DNA of 64,000 bases from Nocardia takedensis NBRC 100417 (GCF_000308695.1 NZ_BAGG01000115.1:186001-250000); one strand, 5' to 3'. Counted from the stretch's first letter, positions 44,566-56,113 are shown. The notes: generated from the letters alone by a model not told the origin. Numbers and translations are program-made.

Positions 44566-45195
44566 TCAGCGGACGGCCGTGGGGTGGAGGGAGGTGTGGA
44601 GGGTGGCGGACCATTGGGTGACGATTTGTTGGCGGCGGGCGGAGTCGTCGGTGAGGACGTCGGCGAGGCCGAGGCCGCGGGCGAGGTCGAGGGTGGCTTG
44701 GACGAGGTGGTGGGCGACGGGGTCGGTGTCGTCGACGCCGAGGGCTTCGACGGCGCGGCGGTGGGAGGCGCGGCCGAAGCGGGCTTCGAGGGGGACGATG
44801 CGTTCGCGCAGGGCGGGGTCGGCGGCGGCGTGGGTCCAGACCTGTAGGGCCGCTTTGAACAGGTTGCTGGTGTAGGACTCGACCAGGCCCGCGACGACGG
44901 CTTCGGTGCGGGCGAGGCCGTCGACTTTCTCGGTGAGCGCGGCGGCTTCGCGTTTGGCTTGGTCGTTGCGGATGTCGAACATGTATTCCAGGGCGGCGGT
45001 GATGAGTTCTTCCCGGGTGGGGAAGTGGTGTTGGGCTGCCCCGCGCGACACCCCGGCCCGTTCGGCGACGACGGCGACGGTCGCGGCGGCCCAGCCGGTT
45101 TGGGCCAGGCAGTCGATGGTCGCCTCCAACAGGCGCTGCCGGGTGGCTCGGCTGCGGTCCTGTTTGGGTTCGTGGGGTGTCGCCATGTCGATCAT
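44566..45195 (-). CDS. TetR family regulator at the end of the acyl-CoA operon
   Basis: A 209-residue regulator: helix-turn-helix LLEATIDCLAQTGWAAATVAVVAERAGVSRGAAQHHFPTREELI, followed by a helical ligand domain. ATG at 45195 overlaps the enoyl-CoA hydratase stop (ATGA), so it is co-translated as the last gene of the operon; an ATG at 45186 is an alternative. Regulators placed this way usually sense an acyl-CoA intermediate and repress their own operon. Inference only. Confidence 0.87.
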   Translation of the reverse strand: MIDMATPHEPKQDRSRATRQRLLEATIDCLAQTGWAAATVAVVAERAGVSRGAAQHHFPTREELITAALEYMFDIRNDQAKREAAALTEKVDGLARTEAVVAGLVESYTSNLFKAALQVWTHAAADPALRERIVPLEARFGRASHRRAVEALGVDDTDPVAHHLVQATLDLARGLGLADVLTDDSARRQQIVTQWSATLHTSLHPTAVR

Positions 45196-45962
45196 TCTGC
45201 CCAGGTCGGTGGGCGGCGCTGGAGGAAGGCCGTCATGCCTTCGCGCACCTCGGGGCTGCCGAAGAAGCTCGCGGAGCGGCGCGCGAGGTCTTCGGCGGAG
45301 GTGGCGATCTCGGCGAGCACCGGCGCGTTGACCAGCCGTTTGGCTTCGGCGAGCGCTTGCGGCGCGCCTTTGCGCAGTTCAGCGCACAGGCGGGCCACTT
45401 CGGCGGCGGGGTCGTCGGCGGTCAGGGTGACCAGTCCGATGGACGCGGCGGTGGCGGCGTCGAATTTCTCACCGGTCAGGTAGTAGCGGCTCGCGGCCCT
45501 GGGGTCCAGGCGCGGCAGCAGCGTGAGCGAGATCATGAAGGGGGCGAGTCCGATGCGCACTTCGGTGAGCGCGAAGGAACTGCCGGGGCCCGCGACGACG
45601 ATGTCGCAGCCCGCGACGATGCCCATGCCGCCCGCGCGCACGTTCCCGTCGATCTGGGCGAGCACCGGTTTCGGCGTCGCCACGAGCGCGCGCAGGACCG
45701 CGATCATGGCACGGGAGCGTTCGTCCATGGCGAGGGCGGGGTCGGCGTCGCTCGCCTCGCTCAGGTCGGCGCCCGCGCAGAAGGTGTTGCCGGTGTGGGC
45801 GAGCACGATCGCGCGGACGTCGGGGTCACCGGCCGCCCTGTCCAGTCCGTCGAGCAGTTCGGTGACCAGGCGGGAGGACAGCGCGTTGCGGTTGTGCGGG
45901 GAGTCGAGGGTGAGGGTCGCGATGCGCTCGCGCACCTCGTAGCGCACGTACGGGTCGGTCAC
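45192..45962 (-). CDS. echA7: enoyl-CoA hydratase family protein (EchA7-like)
   Basis: A 256-residue crotonase: oxyanion-hole segments NALSSRLVTELL and the NTFCAGADLSE loop, then VRAGGMGIVAGCDIVVAGPGSSFALTEVRIGLAP, which holds the glutamate region of hydratases/lyases (TEVRIGL). In the mycobacterial cluster Rv0971c-0976c the equivalent is echA7. Together with the carboxylase it would hydrate a branched 2-enoyl-CoA or act in an HMG-CoA-lyase-like step. GTG/ATG start at 45962. It lies 11 bases downstream of the acyl-CoA dehydrogenase. Confidence 0.85.
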   Translation of the reverse strand: MTDPYVRYEVRERIATLTLDSPHNRNALSSRLVTELLDGLDRAAGDPDVRAIVLAHTGNTFCAGADLSEASDADPALAMDERSRAMIAVLRALVATPKPVLAQIDGNVRAGGMGIVAGCDIVVAGPGSSFALTEVRIGLAPFMISLTLLPRLDPRAASRYYLTGEKFDAATAASIGLVTLTADDPAAEVARLCAELRKGAPQALAEAKRLVNAPVLAEIATSAEDLARRSASFFGSPEVREGMTAFLQRRPPTWAE

Positions 45963-45973
45963 GGGCGTCTCCG

Positions 45974-47130
45974 TCAGTAGGACTTGGGCAGGCCGAGGGA
46001 ATGCTGGGCGACGAAGTTGAGCACCATCTCCCTGCTGACCGGCGCGATGCGGCCGATGCGGGCGGCGGCGAGCATGGCGGCCAAACCGTAGTCGCTGGTC
46101 AGTCCGGCGCCGCCGTGGGTCTGGATGGCTTGGTCGAGGGCGCGGATACTGGCTTCGGCGGCGGCGTATTTGGCCATGTTGGCGGCTTCGGCGGCCCCCA
46201 TCTCGTCGCCTTCGTCGTAGAGGACGGCGGCTTTCTGCATCATCAGTTTCGCCAGTTCGAGTTCGACCTTGACCTGGGCGAGCGGATGCGAGATGCCTTG
46301 GTGCGCACCGATCGGGGTCTTCCAGACGGTGCGCTGCTTGGCGTATTCGACGGCGCGGTCGATGGCGTAGCGGGCGATGCCGACGGCCATCGCGGCGCCC
46401 ATGATGCGTTCCGGGTTGAGGCCGGCGAACAGTTGCATGAGCGCGGCGTCCTCTTTGCCGACCAGCGCGGTGGACGGCAACCGGACGTCGTCGAGGAACA
46501 GGTTGTACTGGTGGTCGGGTTCGATGATGTCCATCTGCTGGGCCACCTTGGTGAAGCCGGGGGCGTCGGTGGGGACGATGAACAGGGCGGGCTTGAGTTT
46601 GCCGGTCTTGTGGTCCTCGGTGCGCGAGACGATCAGCACGGCTTCGGCCTGGTCGACGCCGGAGATGAAGATCTTGCGGCCGTTGAGGATCCAGTCGTCA
46701 CCGTCGCGCCGGGCGGTGGTGGTGATCTGGTGCGAGTTGGAGCCGGCGTCGGGTTCGGTGATGCCGAAGACCATTTTCGCGCTGCCGTCGGCCAGGCGCG
46801 GCAGCCAGTTCTGCTTCTGTTCGTCGGTGCCGTACTTGGTGATGATGGTGCCGCAGATGGCCGGGGAGACCACCATGAGCAGCAGGCCCGCGCCCTGCGC
46901 GGACAGTTCCTCCATCACCAGCGCGAGTTCGTACATGCCCGCGCCGCCGCCGCCGAATTCCTCGGGCAGGTTGACGCCGAGGAAGCCGAGCGCGCCCGCC
47001 TCGGCCCACAGTTCGTCGAGTGGTTCGTTGCGGCGGGCCTTGGGCAGCACGTAGTCGCGGTAGGTGTATTTCTCGGCGAGGGCGGCCACGGCCGCGCGCA
47101 GCGCCTTGCGTTCGTCGGTCTCGATGAAGC

Positions 47131-47134
<4 letters not shown>
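45974..47134 (-). CDS. fadE12: acyl-CoA dehydrogenase (FadE12-like)
   Basis: A 386-residue flavoenzyme: FGITEPDAGSNSHQITTTARRDGDDWILNG (FAD/substrate loop), HQYNLFLDDVRLP, YAKQRTVWKTPIGAHQGI and QTHGGAGLTSDYGLAAM. It oxidises an acyl-CoA to the 2-enoyl-CoA. ATG at 47134 overlaps the stop of the carboxylase alpha subunit (ATGA). Its order after accA2 is that of Rv0972c. Citronellyl-CoA or isovaleryl-CoA dehydrogenases are the nearest functional types; substrate cannot be settled by sequence alone. Confidence 0.88.
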
Positions 47135-49143
<2,009 letters not shown>

Positions 49144-49151
49144 CGCCTGCC

Positions 49152-50750
49152 TCACATCCGGAAGACGCCGAAACCGTCGGCGCCCTCGATCGGGGCACTG
49201 TGGATGGCCGACAGGGCCATCCCCAGCACCGTGCGGGTGTCGCGGGGATCGATGACACCGTCGTCGTAGAGCCGCCCGGACATGAACATCGGCAGCGATT
49301 CGGCCTCGATCTGGGCCTCCACCGCCGCGCGCATCCCGGCGTCGGCGGCTTCGTCGAACGGCAGTCCCTTCGCCTCGGCGGCCGCGCGCCCCACGATCGA
49401 GATCACGCCCGCCAACTGCGCACCGCCCATGACCGCGGATTTCGCGCTGGGCCAGGCGAACACGAAACGCGGATCGTAGGCGCGCCCGCACATGCCGTAG
49501 TGGCCCGCGCCGTAGGAGGCGCCCATCAGCAGGGAGATGTGCGGCACCTTGGAATTGGAGACCGCGTTGATCATCATCGCGCCGTGTTTGATGATGCCCT
49601 TCTGCTCGAATTCCCGACCCACCATGTAGCCGGTGGTGTTGTGCAGGAACAGCAGCGGCGTGTTCTTCTGGTTCGCCAATTGGATGAACTGGGTGGCCTT
49701 CTGCGATTCCTCGGAGAACAGCACGCCGCGCGCGTTGGCGAGGATGCCGACCGGGTAGCCGTGCAGTTCCGCCCAGCCCGTCACCAGACTGCTGCCGTAG
49801 AGCGGTTTGAATTCGTCGAAATCCGAGCCGTCGACCACGCGCGCGATGACCTCGCGCGGATCGAACGGGATCTTCAGATCGGCGGGGACGATGCCGAGCA
49901 GTTCCTCTTGGTCGAACAGCGGCGCGATCACCTCCGCGCGCGGGCGCGGTCCGCGTTTGGTCCAGTTCAGCCGCTTCACGATCGAGCGACCGAGGCGGAT
50001 CGCGTCCTGTTCGTCGGCGGCCAGATAGTCGGCCAGACCGGAGACCCGCGCGTGCATATCCGCGCCGCCGAGGGATTCGTCGTCGGATTCCTCGCCGGTG
50101 GCCATCTTCACCAGCGGCGGACCGCCGAGGAAGACCTTGGAGCGCTCCTTGATCATGACCGTGTAGTCGGACATGCCGGGAATGTAGGCGCCGCCCGCGG
50201 TGGAATTGCCGAACACCAGCGCGATGGTCGGGATACCCGCCGCGGAGAGCCTGGTCAGGTCGCGGAACATCCGTCCGCCGGGGACGAACACCTCTTTCTG
50301 GGTGGGCAGGTCCGCGCCGCCGGATTCGACCAGTCCGATCACCGGCAGGCGGTTCTCCCTGGCGATGTCGTTGACGCGCAGATTCTTGCGCAGGGTCCAC
50401 GGATTGGAGGTGCCGCCGCGCACGGTCGGATCGGGTGCGACGATCAGGCATTCCACGCCCTCGACCACGCCGATGCCCGCGATCACGCTGGCCCCGACGT
50501 GGAATTCACTGCCCCACGCGGCCAGCGGGCACAGTTCCAGGAACGGCGAATCCTCGTCGACGAGCAGTTCGATGCGTTCGCGCGCGGTGAGTTTCCCGCG
50601 CTTGCGGTGCCGCGCGAGTTTGTCGGGGCCGCCGCCCGCGATCGCCTTCGCGAATTCGCCGTCGATCTCGGTGAGTTTGGCGTTCATCGCCTCGGCGGCC
50701 GCCCGGTATTCCGGCGAGCCGCTGTCGAGGGTGCTGCGCAGTGCCGTCAT
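49152..50750 (-). CDS. accD2: acyl-CoA carboxylase beta subunit (carboxyltransferase)
   Basis: A 532-residue carboxyltransferase: GGADLPTQKEVFVPGG, FGNSTAGGAYIPGMSDYTVMI, FLHNTTGYMVGREFEQKGIIKHGAMM, GASYGAGHYGMCGRAYDPRFVFAWPSA. These match the methylcrotonyl/geranyl-CoA type (MccB/AtuC-like) more than the acetyl/propionyl type (DLPTQKEVF and MCGRAY). It transfers CO2 from biotin to the acyl-CoA. ATG at 50750 overlaps the upstream dehydrogenase stop. Partner of the alpha subunit eight bases downstream. Confidence 0.92.
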   Translation of the reverse strand: MTALRSTLDSGSPEYRAAAEAMNAKLTEIDGEFAKAIAGGGPDKLARHRKRGKLTARERIELLVDEDSPFLELCPLAAWGSEFHVGASVIAGIGVVEGVECLIVAPDPTVRGGTSNPWTLRKNLRVNDIARENRLPVIGLVESGGADLPTQKEVFVPGGRMFRDLTRLSAAGIPTIALVFGNSTAGGAYIPGMSDYTVMIKERSKVFLGGPPLVKMATGEESDDESLGGADMHARVSGLADYLAADEQDAIRLGRSIVKRLNWTKRGPRPRAEVIAPLFDQEELLGIVPADLKIPFDPREVIARVVDGSDFDEFKPLYGSSLVTGWAELHGYPVGILANARGVLFSEESQKATQFIQLANQKNTPLLFLHNTTGYMVGREFEQKGIIKHGAMMINAVSNSKVPHISLLMGASYGAGHYGMCGRAYDPRFVFAWPSAKSAVMGGAQLAGVISIVGRAAAEAKGLPFDEAADAGMRAAVEAQIEAESLPMFMSGRLYDDGVIDPRDTRTVLGMALSAIHSAPIEGADGFGVFRM

Positions 50751-51898
50751 GACTGGTACCCCAATCGTTTCGCCGCCAGGCCGGTCAGGATTTCGGTGGT
50801 GCCGCCGCCGATGCCGAGGATGCGGATGTCGCGATATTGGCGCTCCACCTCGGATTCGCGCATGTAGCCGAGGCCGCCGAACAATTGCACGGCCTGATTG
50901 GCCACCCATTCGCCCGCCTCGACGGCGGTGTTCTTCGCGAAGCACACCTCCGCGATCAGGTCGGTCTCGCCTTCGGCGGAGCGGCGGGCCACCTCGCGGG
51001 TGTAGACGCGGGCGACGTCGATGCGCCGCGCCATCTCGGTGACGGTGTTCTGCACGGCCTGCCTGCTGATCAGCGGACGGCCGAAGGTCTCGCGCGCACG
51101 CACCCAGTCCAGGGTGAGGTCCAGACAGCGCTGGGCCTGCGAATACGCCTGCACGGCCAGTCCGACCCGTTCGCTGACGAACGCGCCCGCGATCTGGAAG
51201 AACCCGGAATTCTCCGGTCCGACCAGGTTCGCGGCGGGCACCCGCACGTCGACGTAGGACAATTCGGCGGTGTCGGAGGCCCGCCACCCCATCTTGTCCA
51301 GTTTCCGGCCGACGGTGAAGCCGGGCGTGCCCTTCTCCACCACCAGCAGCGAGATGCCGCCGGAACCTGGTCCGCCCGTGCGCACCGCGGTGACGACGAA
51401 ATCGGCGCGGACGCCGGAGGTGATGTAGGTCTTGGCCCCGTTGACGATGTAGTGGTCGCCGTCGCGGCGCGCGGTGGTGCTCAGGTGGCCGACGTCGGAC
51501 CCGCCGCCGGGTTCGGTGATGGCCAGCGACCCGATGAGCTCACCGGCCAGCGTGGGCCGGGCGAAACGCTCGATCAGGTCCCGATCACCCGAGGCGATGA
51601 TGTGCGGCACGGCGATGCCGCAGGTGAACAGGGAGGCGAACAGTCCGCCGGAGCAGCCCGCCTCGTGCATCTCCTCGCACACGACCATCGCGTCGATGCC
51701 GTCGCCGCCCGCGCCGCCCGCGGATTCGGGGAACTGGATGCCGAGCAGTCCGAGCGCGCCCGCCTTCTTGTGCAGTTCACGCGGGATCTCCCCGTCGCGC
51801 TCCCAGTCGTCGAGGTGGGGCAGCACCTCGCGTTCGGCGAAACCCCGGACGGTGGCGCGCAATTCGCGCCGCTCCTGGGTGTTCCACGGTGAATTCAT
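50747..51898 (-). CDS. fadE13: acyl-CoA dehydrogenase (FadE13-like)
   Basis: A 383-residue flavoenzyme with LAITEPGGGSDVGHLSTTARRDGDHYIVNGAKTYITSG in outline, WRASDTAELSYVDVRVP, RETFGRPLISRQAVQ and VQLFGGLGYMRESEVERQYRD. It oxidises an acyl-CoA alongside the second dehydrogenase of this operon. ATG at 51898 has GGAG upstream; a GTG two codons before (51904) is possible. It overlaps the beta-subunit gene by four bases. Synteny with Rv0975c. Confidence 0.88.
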   Translation of the reverse strand: MNSPWNTQERRELRATVRGFAEREVLPHLDDWERDGEIPRELHKKAGALGLLGIQFPESAGGAGGDGIDAMVVCEEMHEAGCSGGLFASLFTCGIAVPHIIASGDRDLIERFARPTLAGELIGSLAITEPGGGSDVGHLSTTARRDGDHYIVNGAKTYITSGVRADFVVTAVRTGGPGSGGISLLVVEKGTPGFTVGRKLDKMGWRASDTAELSYVDVRVPAANLVGPENSGFFQIAGAFVSERVGLAVQAYSQAQRCLDLTLDWVRARETFGRPLISRQAVQNTVTEMARRIDVARVYTREVARRSAEGETDLIAEVCFAKNTAVEAGEWVANQAVQLFGGLGYMRESEVERQYRDIRILGIGGGTTEILTGLAAKRLGYQS

Positions 51899-51938
51899 CG
51901 CCACTCCGTACTCGGTGCTCGCTGGACGTCGATCGGGT

Positions 51939-53663
51939 TCATGCGGTGGTTCTGTGCGCTTCGGCGGGCAGGTCGACCCAGCGCGAGCGCAGCCATTCGC
52001 CCAACCCTTTGGCCTGCGGGTCGAATCGGGCCTGGTAGGCGACGCCTTCGCCGAGCAGACCGGACACGACGAAGTTCAGCGCGCGCAGGTTCGGCAGCAC
52101 GTGTCTGGTGATCTCGAGGTCGGCGGTCTCGGGCAGCAACTGCCGCACCTTCTCGACGGTGAGGGTGTGCGCCAGCCAGCGCCACTGCTCCTCGGTGCGC
52201 ACCCACACGCCGATGTTGGCGTCGCCGCCCTTGTCGCCGCTGCGGGCCAGCGCGATCTCGCCGAGCGGTCCGCGGCGGGTCTCCTCGACCGGGAGCGGTT
52301 GCGGCAGCGCGGGTTCCGGGACTGCTTCGAGCTCGGCGGTCGCCGCGGCGGGGGCGATGTCGACCCGCGTTCCGTCCGGCAGCACCGCTACGTGCGGCAC
52401 TTCGGCGGCGTCGACGTAGCCCGCGCGGAACACCCCGTAGGGCGACCCGTTGCCGGGCGGCGCGGTGAAGCTGCATCCGGGGTAGGAGGCCAGCGCGAGT
52501 TCCACCGCCACCCCCGAGAACGCGCGGCCCACCTTGTTCGGGTCGGGATCGCGCACCACGCAGCGCAGCAGCGCGCTGGCCTGCTCCTCGGTCTCGGCGT
52601 CGGGCCGGTCCAGGCGGGCCAGGGTCCAGTCCAGTTCGGCGGGCCGGACGGTCAGCCAGGACTCCAACTGCTCGCGCGCGAGGGCGGCCTTGGCCTCGAT
52701 GTCGAGTCCGGTGAGCACGAACTGCATCTCGTTGCGGAACCCGCCGATGGTGTTCAGCGACACCTTCAGTCGCGGCGGCGGCGCTTCGCCGCGGACCCCG
52801 TCGACGCGCACGCGGTCGGGTCCGTCCTGGGTCAGGCGCACGGTGTCCAGTCGCGCCGTGACGTCGGGGCCGGCGTAGCGCGCGCCCTGGATCTCATACA
52901 TCACCTGCGACCGCACCGTGTCCACGGTGACCGCGCCGCCCGTGCCCGCGTGCTTGGTGATGACGCTCGAACCGTCGGCGCGGATCTCGGCGATGGGGAA
53001 GCCGGGTCGGCCGAGATCGGCGAGTTCGGTGAAGAAGGCGAAGTTGCCGCCGGTGGCCTGGGTGCCGCATTCGATGATGTGCCCCGCGACGACCGCGCCG
53101 GCGAGGGCGTCGTGATCGGTGCGGCCCCAGCCGAAGTGGGCGGCGGCGGGTCCGACGATCACCGAGGCGTCGGTGACCCGGCCGGTCACCACGATGTCCG
53201 CGCCCGACCGCAGGCATTCCACGATGCCCCACGCGCCGAGGTAGGCGTTGGCGGTGAGCGGTTTCCCGAGGCCGAGTTCGTCCGCGCGGGGCAGCAGGTC
53301 GTCGCCCTCGACGTGGGCGACCGCGGCCTGCAGACCGAGGTCGGCGGCGACGGAGCGCAGTTTCTCGGCCAGACCGGCCGGATTGAGCCCGCCCGCGTTG
53401 GCGACCAGGCGCACCTTGCGTTCCAGCGCCAGGCCGAGGCAGTCCTCGACCTGCTTGACGAAGGTCTTGGCGTAGCCGAGGCTCGCGTCCTTCATGCGGT
53501 CGCGGCCGAGGATCAGCATGGTCAGTTCGGCCAGGTAGTCGCCGGTGAGCACGTCGAGGTGCCCGCCTTCGAGCATTTCCCGCATCGCGCCGATCCGGTC
53601 GCCGTAGAAGCCGGAACAGTTGCCGATTCGGAGCACGTCCGGATCGGCGGCCAGCATACTCAT
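51939..53663 (-). CDS. AtuA-like protein (DUF1446), acyclic terpene utilisation family
   Basis: A 574-residue protein with the DUF1446 core: RIGNCSGFYGDRIGAMREMLEGGHLDVLTGDYLAELTM in outline, LVANAGGLNPAGL, ADIVVTGRVTDASVIVGPAAAHFGWG and a C-terminal DUF4387-like part (LARSGDKGGDANIGVWVRT). AtuA proteins are required for citronellol/geraniol breakdown in Pseudomonas; reaction unknown. Here it leads the acyl-CoA operon, as in Rv0976c. ATG at 53663 is preceded by GAGGAGG; an earlier GTG frame is not coding-like. Confidence 0.9.
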   Translation of the reverse strand: MSMLAADPDVLRIGNCSGFYGDRIGAMREMLEGGHLDVLTGDYLAELTMLILGRDRMKDASLGYAKTFVKQVEDCLGLALERKVRLVANAGGLNPAGLAEKLRSVAADLGLQAAVAHVEGDDLLPRADELGLGKPLTANAYLGAWGIVECLRSGADIVVTGRVTDASVIVGPAAAHFGWGRTDHDALAGAVVAGHIIECGTQATGGNFAFFTELADLGRPGFPIAEIRADGSSVITKHAGTGGAVTVDTVRSQVMYEIQGARYAGPDVTARLDTVRLTQDGPDRVRVDGVRGEAPPPRLKVSLNTIGGFRNEMQFVLTGLDIEAKAALAREQLESWLTVRPAELDWTLARLDRPDAETEEQASALLRCVVRDPDPNKVGRAFSGVAVELALASYPGCSFTAPPGNGSPYGVFRAGYVDAAEVPHVAVLPDGTRVDIAPAAATAELEAVPEPALPQPLPVEETRRGPLGEIALARSGDKGGDANIGVWVRTEEQWRWLAHTLTVEKVRQLLPETADLEITRHVLPNLRALNFVVSGLLGEGVAYQARFDPQAKGLGEWLRSRWVDLPAEAHRTTA

Positions 53664-53761
53664 CAGCCGGGGCCTCCTCTGCGATGAACGCCCCGTGCGC
53701 GCGACCGCGCCGGAGCCGTTCGGGGTTGCGCGACCAGCATCACACCCGGTCAAGAAAAAAT

Positions 53762-53777
53762 CAAGCTTGCGTGCTTG
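53762..53777. promoter_or_regulatory. candidate operator/promoter of the acyl-CoA operon
   Basis: CAAGC and GCTTG around six bases, inside an AT-rich patch (AAGAAAAAATCAAG and GTTAATTG) about 100 bases upstream of the AtuA-like gene. It is the only palindrome in that gap, so it may be the target of the operon's TetR regulator. The arms are short, hence low confidence. Confidence 0.35.
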
Positions 53778-53831
53778 TTAATTGCCGACGCGATGGACCC
53801 CACCGACCCTGACCCTCCCGCGACCTGCACA

Positions 53832-53996
53832 ATGATCAGCGTGTCCAGCGACGTCACCGTGCTCCTACTGCTCGCGCTGTCCGGATTCCTCCTCGGCGGC
53901 GCGTACTCCCTGTGGAAAACCGCGCGTATCCCCGCGGTGATCCTCGGCCTGTGCGGCCTGCTCGCCGCGGGCGGCGCGATCGCCTGGTGGCTCTAG
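53832..53996 (+). CDS. small two-helix membrane protein
   Basis: A 54-residue protein with two hydrophobic helices (VTVLLLLALSGFLLGGAYSLW and IPAVILGLCGLLAAGGAIAWWL) joined by a short positive loop (KTAR). No known family was recalled with confidence. The ATG at 53832 directly precedes the first helix; an ATG at 53793 would add 13 Pro/Asp-rich residues. It lies between the operon promoter patch and the convergent cyclase gene. Confidence 0.65.
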   Translation: MISVSSDVTVLLLLALSGFLLGGAYSLWKTARIPAVILGLCGLLAAGGAIAWWL

Positions 53997-54006
53997 CCCT
54001 GGGAGA

Positions 54007-54930
54007 TCACGCCCCGGACAGTCGGAAGATCCGCAGATCCTCCGGAACGCCGTTGAGCGGCGCGGCGAAGAAACTGCGGCGATAGGGCTTGACGGCCAAC
54101 CCCAACTCGCCGAGCGTGTCCTCCCCCAGCGCGGCGAGGGTGACCTCCGAGATCATCATGTTGCCGTTGCCGCCCGCTTCCATCACCCGCGCGGCGATCG
54201 TGACGTCGACACCGAGCCAATCCCCGCCGATCTCGCGCGGTGACCCCGTGTGCAGACCCACCCGCATCCGCGGCCGATAGCCGTTGACCTCGACCTTCTC
54301 CAGATTGCGCTTGGCCGCCGCCGCGGCGCGCACGGCGCTGTCGGCCGAGGAGAACACCGCCATCACCCCGTCGCCCATGCGCTTGACGACCTGCCCGCCG
54401 CGATCGGCGATCGGCGGTTCGATCGCCTTGGCGACCCCGCGCAGCAGATCCAGCGTCGCCTCGTCGCCCGCTGTGAGCGACCACCGCGAAAACGACACCA
54501 GATCGGTGAACATCACAGTTATCTCACGGTTACCCTTACCGCGCCCCACCCGCTCCAACGCCGCCTGCCACACCTGCAAGGCGCCGAACCCGATCTCCCG
54601 GGCCGCGCTGGGGGTGTCGCCGACCAGTTTGTCCGCCGCCCGCGCGACCGCCCGCGCACCGCCCGGCCCCGAAACCGACAGCGGGTCACCGAAAGCGGGA
54701 TCGCCAGGAAGCTGGGTCCTGGCCTTGCGCAAGGCATCGATCACATCGTGTCGCTGATTGGCGGCGTTCATGAACGCCGCGAACTGGACCCGGCGAAATG
54801 CCTGGCCGGAGCGTCGCGTTCGCGACGATCTCGACGACGAGGACAACGGGATCGCGACTTCGGGCGACTCCACGCCGTCCGCCCCCGGTTCCGGACCGGA
54901 CGCGCCACCGCCGGAAGGTGTTTCGCTCAC
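54007..54930 (-). CDS. class III adenylate/guanylate cyclase domain protein
   Basis: A 307-residue cytosolic cyclase. The N-terminal 130 residues include a Ser/Arg linker and a helical region (FMNAANQRHDVIDALRKARTQL); the catalytic domain has ITVMFTDLVSFSRWS (metal Asp), VVKRMGDGVMAVF (second metal Asp), MRVGLHTG and GVDVTIAARVMEAGG with the transition-state Arg. The usual asparagine of this last motif (V-N-V/L-A-S-R) appears replaced by Thr. It probably makes cAMP. GTG at 54930 begins SETPSGGG; upstream frame extends but lacks similarity. Confidence 0.85.
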   Translation of the reverse strand: MSETPSGGGASGPEPGADGVESPEVAIPLSSSSRSSRTRRSGQAFRRVQFAAFMNAANQRHDVIDALRKARTQLPGDPAFGDPLSVSGPGGARAVARAADKLVGDTPSAAREIGFGALQVWQAALERVGRGKGNREITVMFTDLVSFSRWSLTAGDEATLDLLRGVAKAIEPPIADRGGQVVKRMGDGVMAVFSSADSAVRAAAAAKRNLEKVEVNGYRPRMRVGLHTGSPREIGGDWLGVDVTIAARVMEAGGNGNMMISEVTLAALGEDTLGELGLAVKPYRRSFFAAPLNGVPEDLRIFRLSGA

Positions 54931-55297
54931 GGACCGAGCGTAGCTCAGCCGCCGCACTGTCGACAGACCACCGATCGTCACCACCGGACACCTCCGGATC
55001 GAACTCGGGCGAGCACGTCGTCGGGTCGCCGATGGACAACGCTGGTGTTGCTGCCCAAATGCTACCGTCCGGTAGAGGAGCGGGTCGCCCGCCATCACGC
55101 AGTTTCCCGGAAATTCACGTAACCGCGACACACAACAAACGGCGGGCCCGGGTGACGCGAAGTCACACCGGACCCACCGGAAAGCGTCGCCACCGGGCAG
55201 TGGCGGCGACGCCCGCGGAGCGCGACGATCTCCCGACAAGACCGTCGACTCCGGCACCCGGGCGGCGAGGGATGCGACCCGGGTGGTCTCGGGAACG
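54931..55297. other. intergenic gap between cyclase and ABC permease
   Basis: No gene was recognised in these 367 bases. They hold the promoter side of the cyclase, a 14-base inverted repeat (see 55063-55074), an AT-richer stretch GGAAATTCACGTAACCG and, further on, short GC-rich direct and inverted repeats. The far end is the 3' side of the permease gene. Confidence 0.5.
55063..55074. promoter_or_regulatory. palindrome TACCGTCCGGTA upstream of the cyclase
   Basis: TACCG and CGGTA arms around two bases, extended to CTACCG/CGGTAG at 55062-55075. It lies about 130 bases upstream of the cyclase start. The reverse complement is identical to the palindrome at 19778-19789, suggesting a common TetR-type regulator. 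Confidence 0.4.
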
Positions 55298-56113
55298 CTA
55301 GGCGTCGCGGCGGTTGACCACCACCAGCGCCGCCCCGAACACCAGCGCGACGAACACCGCGAAATACACCAGCCCGCCCCAAGCGCCCCAATGCCAGGGC
55401 AACTCGGTATTGGCGGTGCCGAGGAAACGCCCGGCGTTCTGGAAAGGCAGCAGCACCTGGATCTTCTGGCCCGTCTGCCCGAAGAAACCGACGATCGGCT
55501 CCACCAGCACCGGCCACATGATCAGCAGCGACAACGCCCCCGCGGACTGGCGCACCAACGCGCCCACGCCCACCGACAGGAACACGATCAACACGATGAA
55601 GATCGGCACCGCGTAGAACACCTTGTTGTCGCCGTCGGCCAAACTCAACGCCCGGCCCGCGTCACTGCCCGTCATCGCCTTGAAGATCAGGAAACTGACC
55701 AGCGTCAACACCGCCGACAGGATCGCCGCGAACACCGCGATCAGCCCGGCCTTCGCCACCAGCACCGACGTGCGGTTCGGCAACGCCAGGAATGTCGCGC
55801 GGATCGTGCCGAAACGGTATTCGCTGGTCACCGCCAGCGCGGCCAGGATCATCACCAGGATGTACCCCAACCCCGGGAACCCCGAGGCGATACCCGTGAT
55901 GCCGAGCCCGGCGATGCCGTTGTCCGGATACGGGTTGTCCGCCACCGGCTGCTTACCGGCGGCGATGTCATCGTTGAACTGCTGCACACCCAGCTTGATC
56001 ACCAAGCTGAACAGCGCCGCGATGCCCAACACCGACACGATCATCAACGCCGTGCACCAGATCGGCGACTTGGTCGACGTGAGTTTGATCCGTTCCGCGG
56101 CCAACACGCCCAT
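55298..56113 (-). CDS. ABC-2 type transporter permease
   Basis: A 271-residue membrane protein with six helices: LMIVSVLGIAALFSLVI, LGYILVMILAALAVTSEYRFGTIRATFLALP (typical of ABC-2 permeases), IFIVLIVFLSVGVGALV and FVALVFGAALVVVNRR. It forms the membrane channel for the ATPase encoded just upstream, with which it overlaps by one base (TGATG). Such pairs often export lipids, peptides or drugs; the substrate is unknown. ATG at 56113. Confidence 0.88.
   Translation of the reverse strand: MGVLAAERIKLTSTKSPIWCTALMIVSVLGIAALFSLVIKLGVQQFNDDIAAGKQPVADNPYPDNGIAGLGITGIASGFPGLGYILVMILAALAVTSEYRFGTIRATFLALPNRTSVLVAKAGLIAVFAAILSAVLTLVSFLIFKAMTGSDAGRALSLADGDNKVFYAVPIFIVLIVFLSVGVGALVRQSAGALSLLIMWPVLVEPIVGFFGQTGQKIQVLLPFQNAGRFLGTANTELPWHWGAWGGLVYFAVFVALVFGAALVVVNRRDA

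Noticed and set aside
44579..44875. plus-strand frames inside the TetR gene
   Set aside because: Antisense to a complete TetR protein; the Gly/Val/Glu-rich translation is a typical shadow.
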